A program made the translations under genes and the position numbers. Below the pieces are notes generated by a model. That model saw only the letters and a list, made by a program, of their open reading frames with translations, had not been told where the DNA came from and ran no database searches. DNA of 7,743 nt, taken from an uncultured Lachnospiraceae bacterium (GTDB lineage: Bacteria > Bacillota > Clostridia > Lachnospirales > Lachnospiraceae). The number at the start of each line of letters is the position of its first letter. Position 1 is the stretch's first letter. The stretch spans positions 1 to 7,743 of the forward strand of contig CAJOPI010000279.1 of the NCBI GenBank assembly GCA_905236275.1, in the 5' to 3' direction. Positions 1 through 5,487 of the stretch are shown here, in pieces.

Positions 1-8
1 ACCTCCTT
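1..8 (-). promoter_or_regulatory. Strong ribosome binding site of the next gene
   Basis: The minus strand ends in AAGGAGGT, a full-length Shine-Dalgarno match, after a leader of about 44 nt containing the short palindrome ATGAAAATTTCAT (9-21). The start codon must lie just outside the window. In Clostridia the gene after recA-recX is often rny (ribonuclease Y), but nothing here identifies it. No terminator is seen between recX and this site. Confidence 0.75.
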
Positions 9-50
9 ATGAAATTTTCATGTATGGCAAAAACCTCACACAATAGATAA

Positions 51-79
51 ATTTTATCCTATTTGAAAATTTATGTCAA
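51..79 (-). promoter_or_regulatory. Promoter for the gene beyond the left edge, -35 inside recX
   Basis: The minus strand reads TTGACA (74-79), a 17-nt spacer, then TAAAAT (51-56), the same hexamers and spacing as the recA promoter. The -35 box consists of the final TTG and ACA codons of recX, and the spacer starts with the recX stop codon. Transcription would begin near 44. No LexA box is visible nearby, so this promoter would let the next gene be expressed without SOS induction. Confidence 0.72.
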
Positions 80-679
80 GCGTTCCAGGACAGTGCGGAT
101 GTCGTAAATATCAAAGCCTTTGCCCGTAAGATAGCGCATTAGCTTCTGTGTCATACTGAAATCCATTTTCTCAGGCTCGGGACATTTTTTGAAAATTATT
201 TTTTCTATCAGGTCATGGTCAGAACTAATGCTGTCCCCAACCTCTTCCATTGCTTCCGCAATCGTCTCTTTATGTATTCCCTTTCCTAATAATTCCGCCT
301 CTATCATGCGTCTTGACTTCGATCTCGATTTATCGCTGATATACTGCCTTGCATATCGTCCGTCGTCTAAGTAGTTTCCCTTCTTTGCCGCTTCGACAGC
401 TGCATCTATCGCCTCCTCCGGGTAGAGATTTTCCCGAAGCTTCATTCTCAGCTGCTTTTCCGTCTTGTCCTGCCTGTCCAATATATGCAGGGTACGGCTC
501 TTAGCTCTTTTAATGACCGTTTCCTCCAGAATCAGCCTGTACAGTTCATCTGTCAGTTCATTATTTACTTTCAGCCCGTATTTCTTCAATTCTGACGAAT
601 ACAAGACAAAAGAAGCCTCATCATTCAGATATATAAGGTATTTTCCCTTCCTGTAGGGTTCGATTCCGGTTATAGTCAT
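71..679 (-). CDS. recX: Regulatory protein RecX
   Basis: Binds the groove of RecA filaments and modulates their assembly and ATPase activity, limiting RecA or, in some Gram-positives, tuning it. The protein has 202 residues, between the E. coli (166) and B. subtilis (264) forms. The core RecX motif is LDDGRYARQYISDKSRSKSR at 104-123, followed by ELLGKGI (129-135). It is helical throughout, fitting the tandem three-helix repeats of the family: about 60-105, 106-145 and 155-202, with a beta-type N-terminal part (1-58). The ATG lies 6 nt after the recA stop and its ribosome binding site is weak, consistent with translation coupled to recA and lower RecX levels. It is expected to be SOS-induced from the recA promoter. 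The last two sense codons double as the -35 box of the next promoter. Confidence 0.93.
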   Translation of the reverse strand: MTITGIEPYRKGKYLIYLNDEASFVLYSSELKKYGLKVNNELTDELYRLILEETVIKRAKSRTLHILDRQDKTEKQLRMKLRENLYPEEAIDAAVEAAKKGNYLDDGRYARQYISDKSRSKSRRMIEAELLGKGIHKETIAEAMEEVGDSISSDHDLIEKIIFKKCPEPEKMDFSMTQKLMRYLTGKGFDIYDIRTVLERLT

Positions 680-685
680 CTTCTA

Positions 686-1765
686 TCACTTTTCTTCCGT
701 AGTTTTTGCACTCTTTGCAGCTGCTTTGCTCTCTTTTGCAGGTTCAGCGGCTTTCTTTTCAGCCTCTTCGTCCTCTATCAGACCGTAATGCACTCTTACC
801 TTCCTGTCGATCTCAGCAAGCATTTCAGGATGTTCTGAAAGGTACTGCTTGGTATTTTCCCTTCCCTGACCTATCTTCTCACCATTGTAGGAATACCATG
901 CACCTGCCTTGTTTACCACGTTGATATTCGCTGCAAGGTCAAGGGTATCACCGACTGCGGATATTCCCTTACCGAACATGATATCAAACTCTGCCTCCTT
1001 GAAAGGCGGTGCTATCTTGTTCTTTACAACCTTTACCCTTGTCCTGTTACCGATTACCTCTCCGCCCTGTGTTATCTTCTCAATCTTTCTTACATCGAGT
1101 CTCACAGAAGAATAGAACTTAAGTGCACGTCCGCCGGTAGTTGTCTCGGGATTTCCAAACATGATACCAACTTTTTCACGAAGCTGGTTTATGAATATTA
1201 CTATACAGTTCGACTTGCTGATAACCGCCGTAAGCTTACGAAGCGCCTGTGACATAAGCCTTGCCTGAAGTCCCACGTGGGAATCTCCCATCTCACCGTC
1301 AATCTCAGCCTTCGGAACAAGGGCTGCTACAGAGTCAACTACTACGATATCCACAGCTCCCGAACGAACCATGGTCTCTGTGATCTCAAGTGCCTGCTCA
1401 CCGGAATCCGGCTGTGAAATATAAAGATTGTCTATATCAACACCGATATTTTTCGCATATACAGGGTCTAATGCATGCTCTGCATCAATGAATCCTGCCA
1501 CTCCGCCTCTCTTCTGCACTTCCGCTATCATGTGAAGCGTAACCGTTGTCTTACCTGATGATTCGGGACCGTATATCTCCACGACCCTTCCTCTGGGAAT
1601 ACCGCCAAGCCCAAGTGCTATATCAAGGCTTAAAGATCCTGTAGGTATCGTCTCCACGTTCATATTCTGCTGGTTCTCACCGAGCTTCATAACGGCACCC
1701 TTGCCGAACTGCTTCTCTATCTGCGCTAGCGCCACGTCTAATGCTTTTTTCTTATCGTCATCCAT
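686..1765 (-). CDS. recA: Recombinase RecA
   Basis: Forms nucleoprotein filaments on single-stranded DNA, performs strand exchange in recombinational repair and triggers LexA self-cleavage in the SOS response. The protein has 359 residues, typical length, and its residue numbering matches E. coli through the core: Walker A GPESSGKT (66-73, K72), catalytic E96 in [10 protein letters not shown], Walker B with D144 in IVVVDS, and Q194 in FINQLREK at the start of loop L2, which continues to about 212. The C-terminus (about 330-359) is a charged Ala/Glu/Lys tail, as usual. The ATG at 1765 is preceded by GGAAAGGA (1777-1784), 11 nt away, and by an SOS promoter with LexA-type boxes. The gene ends with TGA 6 nt before the recX ATG, so the two are cotranscribed. 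Nothing is missing from the active site. Confidence 0.99.
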   Translation of the reverse strand: MDDDKKKALDVALAQIEKQFGKGAVMKLGENQQNMNVETIPTGSLSLDIALGLGGIPRGRVVEIYGPESSGKTTVTLHMIAEVQKRGGVAGFIDAEHALDPVYAKNIGVDIDNLYISQPDSGEQALEITETMVRSGAVDIVVVDSVAALVPKAEIDGEMGDSHVGLQARLMSQALRKLTAVISKSNCIVIFINQLREKVGIMFGNPETTTGGRALKFYSSVRLDVRKIEKITQGGEVIGNRTRVKVVKNKIAPPFKEAEFDIMFGKGISAVGDTLDLAANINVVNKAGAWYSYNGEKIGQGRENTKQYLSEHPEMLAEIDRKVRVHYGLIEDEEAEKKAAEPAKESKAAAKSAKTTEEK

Positions 1766-1797
1766 AATTTAATCTATCCTTTCCATACCCTCTTTAA

Positions 1798-1809
1798 GTA
1801 CAAATGTTC
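1798..1809 (-). promoter_or_regulatory. Possible second, imperfect LexA box
   Basis: Two bases downstream of the perfect box the minus strand reads GAACATTTGTAC, which matches GAAC-N4-GTTC at seven of eight fixed positions. The centres of the two boxes are 14 nt apart. The second could raise LexA occupancy by side-by-side binding or could be chance, since its outer half-site is degenerate. Confidence 0.4.
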
Positions 1810-1811
1810 GT

Positions 1812-1823
1812 GAACAACTGTTC
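1812..1823 (-). promoter_or_regulatory. LexA (DinR) SOS box, perfect half-sites
   Basis: The minus strand reads GAACAGTTGTTC, a perfect GAAC-N4-GTTC palindrome of the Gram-positive LexA/DinR type. It begins 2 nt after the -10 box and covers the predicted transcription start, so bound LexA would block RNA polymerase until DNA damage triggers its self-cleavage on RecA filaments. The motif type is established; binding in this organism is inferred. Confidence 0.85.
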
Positions 1824-1825
1824 AA

Positions 1826-1854
1826 ATTTTAACTCAAAACTAATCACTTGTCAA
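1826..1854 (-). promoter_or_regulatory. recA promoter (TTGACA-N17-TAAAAT)
   Basis: On the minus strand the -35 hexamer TTGACA (1849-1854) is a perfect match to the sigma-A consensus, the spacer is 17 nt, and the -10 hexamer is TAAAAT (1826-1831). The expected start of transcription, near 1819, falls inside the LexA-type box at 1812-1823, as needed for repression. The leader to the recA ATG at 1765 is about 54 nt. Confidence 0.85.
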
Positions 1855-1929
1855 CCTGATTTTGACAAAATCTTATAACTCGTTTAAGAAACATTTTATG
1901 ATTTTGGGATTTATGCAATGAAAATCGCA

Positions 1930-1974
1930 TAGAGAAAATGCCGCCGGTATGTATACAGTTAACAGACCGACAGC
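1930..1974 (-). terminator. Probable intrinsic terminator after yigZ
   Basis: About 22 nt after the yigZ stop the minus strand reads GCTGTCGGT (1966-1974), a 17-nt loop, then ACCGGCGGC (1940-1948), followed by ATTTTCTCTA. As RNA this forms a 9-bp stem with two G-U pairs and then a short, interrupted U tract. The long loop and imperfect U tract make it a moderate rather than strong terminator. Its position between two independently promoted units supports the call. Confidence 0.55.
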
Positions 1975-1996
1975 AAGAATTATAAACCTCTTATAA

Positions 1997-2647
1997 TCAA
2001 AAATCAAGCTTTTTTTCGTGTACTACCTTTCCGATTGCCTTGAAATCAACATTTCCGCTCAAAATATCCCTGATGCCGCTCCTGTATATATCCTCTTCTT
2101 CCTCGGGAATATAAATATTAAAGTGCACTTTCTCACTGTATTCAGGATTTCCGACCTCACAGCCCTTGTCCTTCAGAAAGCGGCGTATTTTCGGCTCGGA
2201 AGCATAGTCAAAATCAAAACTGCATTGCAGAAGTTCATCCATGACCACTATAGCGGCATTGGCAAGAGCCTCCTTTGCCGCTGCCGAATAAGCCCTTACG
2301 AGACCTCCGGTCCCTAAGAGCGTCCCTCCGAAATACCTTGTCACAACAAGCACCACATTTTTAAGCCCTTCGCCGCTTATTATATCGAGCATGGGCTTTC
2401 CCGCCGTACCGGAAGGCTCTCCGTCATCAGAGGAATGCATCATATCCTGACCGCCGTTTTCCCCCGCGATTATATAGGCACTGCAATGATGCTTTGCGTC
2501 ATAATACTTCTTTCTCTCCGACAAAAGAAAAGCGGAGGCCTCATCTACGGACTCCGCTTTTTTCAGAGCTGCTATAAACCTTGATTTCTTCTCCGTTATT
2601 TCACCCGAAAAGATTTTTCCTGTCTGCACAGTTCTGTATGAATTCAT
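1997..2647 (-). CDS. yigZ: YigZ/IMPACT-family protein (UPF0029 plus DUF1949)
   Basis: A 216-residue member of the YigZ/YvyE/IMPACT family. The eukaryotic relative IMPACT/Yih1 competes for Gcn1 in translational control; the bacterial role is not firmly established. The UPF0029 N-terminal domain holds the family signatures SDDGEPSGTAGKPML at 73-87 and RYFGGTLLGTGGLVRAY at 104-120. The C-terminal DUF1949 ferredoxin-like fold spans about 140-200. Length and start are normal for the family (the protein opens YRTVQTGKIFSGEITEKKSR). GGGG at 2655-2658 lies 7 nt before the ATG, and the ATG overlaps the stop of the ferredoxin gene (ATGA, 2644-2647), so translation is probably coupled. It is the last gene of its unit and is followed by a hairpin at 1930-1974 and then the separate recA promoter. 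YvyE would be the name in Bacillus. Confidence 0.93.
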   Translation of the reverse strand: MNSYRTVQTGKIFSGEITEKKSRFIAALKKAESVDEASAFLLSERKKYYDAKHHCSAYIIAGENGGQDMMHSSDDGEPSGTAGKPMLDIISGEGLKNVVLVVTRYFGGTLLGTGGLVRAYSAAAKEALANAAIVVMDELLQCSFDFDYASEPKIRRFLKDKGCEVGNPEYSEKVHFNIYIPEEEEDIYRSGIRDILSGNVDFKAIGKVVHEKKLDF

Positions 2648-2937
2648 TCTTTTTCCCCGTCTGCTCTCTCTTTTTTCACTCTTGCCCAGTATTCCTCAAT
2701 AAGCTTCGGCGGACCGTAGCTTATCGCATTTACCGGGCAGACATCACCGCATGCCGCACAGAGAAAACATGGTTTAGGCCAGACCGGGCGACCGTCAACT
2801 ATTTTTATATGCCCCGTCGGACATCTCTGCTCGCACTCTCCGCAGCCGGCGCAGTCAGCGGTCGCAAAGAATACGGAATCCATGCCCGGCAGAGCCTTGT
2901 ATTTCCTCTTGAAGATTTTTTCAAATAATGTTGTCAT
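2644..2937 (-). CDS. Small two-[4Fe-4S] ferredoxin-like protein (EFR1 C-terminal type)
   Basis: A 97-residue protein with two complete 4Fe-4S binding motifs. The first is CAGCGECEQRCP (Cys 29, 32, 35, 39 from this start) and the second CFLCAACGDVCP (Cys 57, 60, 63, 67). It probably carries electrons in the cytoplasm; the partner is unknown. The pattern, with a short basic N-terminus, PVWPKPC between the clusters and NAISYGPPKLIEEY after the second, recalls the C-terminal half of EFR1-family proteins, which normally have a flavodoxin-like domain in front. That domain is absent here and the upstream gene is unrelated. I chose the ATG at 2937 because it overlaps the lipoprotein stop by one base; the GTG at 2961 would add eight residues inside that gene and lacks a ribosome binding site. 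The ribosome binding site for the ATG is also weak, suggesting translational coupling. It ends in an ATGA overlap with yigZ. Confidence 0.88.
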   Translation of the reverse strand: MTTLFEKIFKRKYKALPGMDSVFFATADCAGCGECEQRCPTGHIKIVDGRPVWPKPCFLCAACGDVCPVNAISYGPPKLIEEYWARVKKERADGEKE

Positions 2938-4070
2938 TACTGAATCTCGATATTGCTCCACTCGTCGGAAGGAATAAGCGCAACATAGGTCTTACCTACG
3001 TTGATCTTAATCTCTTCACCGTTCTCGTCATAATAACGTGTAGCTGTTATATCGCTGAGCTTGGACCATGTAATTTTGATAGCCTTACCGTCAGTGATGA
3101 AGTAACCCTCTCTGCCTGACTCTGTAGGATAATACATCATGTAGCCATGATCATCGAGCTGCTCAAGTCTTGCATTCTGAAGAAGAATGTTCTTGTAGGT
3201 CATCTGCTTGTTTCCGTTACCTGCGTCAACCTCAGCCTGGTTATACTGATAATACTTATAAACCTTCTCTGATGAGTCATACTCAAGATAAGGATTGTTG
3301 TGATGGAAAGGAAGAACGAGCTTGCTGCAGTCCTGAGCACTCGAATACTGTGTCAGGTCGTTATCCTTGGTATGTGAAGCAAACTGATAGTGAGGTGTTC
3401 CTTCCCAATATTCATTATAGGTCTTCGAATAACCTGTGTTCTTGAAGTTCTTTTCAAGGTCGCCTGTGCAGACATACTCTGTGAACTCTCTTGCCTTACC
3501 GTTGTTTACACGTGAGAAAGTGCCGCTGAAACGCTCTACGAATACGTTCTTGTAGAAATTGTCGTTCCAGAAGGGACCTCCATCGTGGCAGAGAACAGCA
3601 TTCCACTCAGGGAAAATCTGCAGGTTGGTAGGTCTTGTACTTCTGATGGAGCCAAGCTGTGTGATGCTCTCCCAGTCCTTAACGATACCCATGAAACGTG
3701 TAACACCCTGATTTGCGGTACTGTTAACCATTTCATACATTACGTCAACACCGGTAATACCGAAATGAGGAAGTGCTGTCTTCTCATCATCGATCATTAC
3801 CGCAACAGGTCTCTGATCCTTTAAGTCAAGGCTGATCCACTCACCTGTTGTCTCACTTGCATACATTCCTTCGGGAGCGGTTTCCGTCTCTTCCTCAACC
3901 TCAGCCTCTTCCGTAGGAGCTTCCTCTGTAACAACCTCATCACCGCCTATGACTATCTCAGACGTAGAAGACTCTTCCGTAGCCTTCTTTGATTCCTTTT
4001 TACCGCCGCAGGCTGTGAGCATAAAAGCTCCTGTCATTGCAAGCAGCATAATTACGCATAATTTTTTCAT
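2937..4070 (-). CDS. DUF3048 (YerB-like) secreted lipoprotein
   Basis: A 377-residue predicted lipoprotein of unknown function. The N-terminus is a lipoprotein signal: MKK, a hydrophobic stretch, and the lipobox LTAC with lipidated Cys21, so the mature protein should sit on the outer face of the membrane. Residues 22-68 form a low-complexity linker rich in Glu, Thr and Ser. The DUF3048 N-terminal domain spans about 80-225 (RPVAVMIDDE, VDVMYEMVN, GVTRFMGIV, GSIRSTRP) and the C-terminal domain about 255-372 (YFITDGKAIKITWSK, then NVGKTYVALIP). B. subtilis YerB is the best known relative; no biochemical role is established that I know of. The start is supported by AGAAGGG at 4076-4082, 5 nt before the ATG, and by the signal peptide. 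It is the first gene of its unit, and its TAA shares one base with the next ATG (TAATG). The family call is from recalled motifs. Confidence 0.9.
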   Translation of the reverse strand: MKKLCVIMLLAMTGAFMLTACGGKKESKKATEESSTSEIVIGGDEVVTEEAPTEEAEVEEETETAPEGMYASETTGEWISLDLKDQRPVAVMIDDEKTALPHFGITGVDVMYEMVNSTANQGVTRFMGIVKDWESITQLGSIRSTRPTNLQIFPEWNAVLCHDGGPFWNDNFYKNVFVERFSGTFSRVNNGKAREFTEYVCTGDLEKNFKNTGYSKTYNEYWEGTPHYQFASHTKDNDLTQYSSAQDCSKLVLPFHHNNPYLEYDSSEKVYKYYQYNQAEVDAGNGNKQMTYKNILLQNARLEQLDDHGYMMYYPTESGREGYFITDGKAIKITWSKLSDITATRYYDENGEEIKINVGKTYVALIPSDEWSNIEIQ

Positions 4071-4120
4071 AATTACCCTTCTTAATATTCCTTTCCTAAA
4101 AGTTACAACTATAAAGAGTG

Positions 4121-4149
4121 ATTATACTCTATTATCAAAATTTTTTCAA
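4121..4149 (-). promoter_or_regulatory. Sigma-A-type promoter for the lipoprotein-ferredoxin-yigZ unit
   Basis: On the minus strand the -35 box TTGAAA (4144-4149) and the -10 box TATAAT (4121-4126) are separated by exactly 17 nt. The region just upstream, up to the purA stop at 4163, is nearly pure A/T with A and T runs, resembling an UP element. The expected start of transcription is near 4114, giving a leader of about 44 nt before the ATG at 4070. This is read directly from sequence; activity is inferred. Confidence 0.8.
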
Positions 4150-4162
4150 AAATATTTCAAAT

Positions 4163-5458
4163 TTATTTTTTCAGAGGGCTTTCCCTGTAAATAATATCTT
4201 CTCTTGCAGGTCCGTTCGAAATCATTGTAATCGGATATCCGAGCTCCTTTTCGATAAACTCAATATAGTCCCTGCATTTCTGAGGAAGCTCCTCGTATTT
4301 CCTGATGCCTCTGATATCACACTTCCAGCCGGGCATATTTACATAGACCGGCTTGCAGTCTGCAAGCTCATGATAAACAGGGAAATCCTTCGTCTGCTCA
4401 CCGTTCTTCTCGTAAGCCACACAAACAGGTATCTCATCGAGATAGCCGAGGTCATCCACAACCGTAAATGCAACATCTGTCGCACCCTGAAGACGAATAC
4501 CGTATTTTGAAGCAACACAGTCATACCAGCCGACTCTTCTCGGTCTTCCGGTTGTTGCTCCGTACTCACCGCCGTCTCCGCCATGGTTTCTGAGAATTTC
4601 CGCAGTCTCTCCATGAACCTCCGAAACGAAGTCGCCTCCGCCAACAGCCGATGAATAAGCCTTGCTGACAGCGATAATCTGCTTTATCTCATAGGGCGCG
4701 ATACCTGCACCTATAGCACCGTAAGCTGCAAGCGGTGAAGATGAGGTAACCATGGGATAAATACCGAAATCAGGGTCTTTCATGGTTCCGAGCTGGCCTT
4801 CAAGAAGTATTGTCTTGCCCTCTGCGATAGCCTCTTTAAGATAAAGCGCAACATTTCCGAGATAAGGCTTTATAGCCTCTCTCCATCTGACTATATCGTT
4901 GAAAAGTGCCTCTTCATCAAGCCTGTCTGTATGATAAAGATTTTCAAGCAGGCAGTTCTTGATTTCCGCAACCATTGCGATTTTCTCTCTGATAACCTCG
5001 TCGCTCTGGTAAAATTCATTTATCTGCCAGCCGATTTTTGCATATTTATCCGAATAAAACGGCGCAATACCTGACTTTGTCGAGCCAAACGCCTTTCCTG
5101 CAAGCCTTGCTTCTTCAAGTCCGTCAAAGAGCTTGTGATAAGGCATAAGAACCTGTACCCTGTCAGAGATCATTATCTGCGGTGCCGGAACTCCCTGATC
5201 CGTAACAGACTTTATCTCCGCAAGGAACTTATCAATATCAAATGCCATTCCGTTTCCGCAGATATTCATTATATTGCTGTGGAAAACACCCGACGGCAGT
5301 GTATGCAGTGCAAACTTTCCATAGCTGTTTACGATGGTATGTCCCGCATTAGATCCACCCTGATAACGGATTACGACATCTGCGCCCCCCGCCAAAGTGT
5401 CAACGATCTTGCCTTTCCCCTCATCGCCCCAGTTTGCTCCAACGACTGCTTTAACCAT
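4163..5458 (-). CDS. purA: Adenylosuccinate synthetase, divergent variant
   Basis: Joins IMP and aspartate using GTP to form adenylosuccinate, the committed step to AMP; PurB then finishes AMP. The 431-residue length is normal for the family. The start is fixed by AGGAGG at 5465-5470, 6 nt before the ATG, and by the conserved opening VVGANWGDEGKGK. Key elements are the P-loop-like GDEGKGK (11-17, with catalytic D12), NAGHT (38-41, H40), VTSS (237-240), TTGRPRR (302-308) and the C-terminal ISNGP guanine-binding region (413-417). Two regions differ from the E. coli enzyme: residues 126-141 read as a STKSGIAPFYSDKYAK stretch, putting K141 where E. coli has IMP-contacting R143, and EGQLG (220-224) replaces EGAQG, putting Leu where E. 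coli has Q224. I believe related Clostridia share this form, so I still call it a working PurA. It ends with TAA and has no clear terminator. Confidence 0.96.
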   Translation of the reverse strand: MVKAVVGANWGDEGKGKIVDTLAGGADVVIRYQGGSNAGHTIVNSYGKFALHTLPSGVFHSNIMNICGNGMAFDIDKFLAEIKSVTDQGVPAPQIMISDRVQVLMPYHKLFDGLEEARLAGKAFGSTKSGIAPFYSDKYAKIGWQINEFYQSDEVIREKIAMVAEIKNCLLENLYHTDRLDEEALFNDIVRWREAIKPYLGNVALYLKEAIAEGKTILLEGQLGTMKDPDFGIYPMVTSSSPLAAYGAIGAGIAPYEIKQIIAVSKAYSSAVGGGDFVSEVHGETAEILRNHGGDGGEYGATTGRPRRVGWYDCVASKYGIRLQGATDVAFTVVDDLGYLDEIPVCVAYEKNGEQTKDFPVYHELADCKPVYVNMPGWKCDIRGIRKYEELPQKCRDYIEFIEKELGYPITMISNGPAREDIIYRESPLKK

Positions 5459-5487
5459 AGTTTACCTCCTCTGCACAGGTCTTATCT

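Noticed and set aside
1862..1885. A plus-strand TTGACA followed by TATAAC as a possible divergent promoter.
   Set aside because: The spacing between the hexamers is only about 8-9 nt and no plus-strand gene follows.
1844..1930. A 28-codon minus-strand ORF (ATG to TGA) between the yigZ terminator and recA, encoding a basic peptide.
   Set aside because: It has no convincing ribosome binding site, overlaps the recA -35 box, begins at the U tract of the yigZ terminator and has no recognisable motif; its length is expected by chance.
1912..1931. A small inverted repeat TATGC-N10-GCATA upstream of recA.
   Set aside because: A 5-bp A/T-containing stem with a 10-nt loop is too weak for a terminator and lies upstream of the predicted recA transcript start; it matches no regulator site I recognise.
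2938..2961. An upstream GTG start that would extend the ferredoxin by eight residues.
   Set aside because: No Shine-Dalgarno precedes it and it sits within the lipoprotein gene, while the ATG at 2937 overlaps the stop in the common TAATG arrangement.
4339..4644. A 101-codon minus-strand frame inside purA.
   Set aside because: It lies wholly within a well-conserved gene in another frame and its product (Arg/Ser/Thr-rich) shows no domain.
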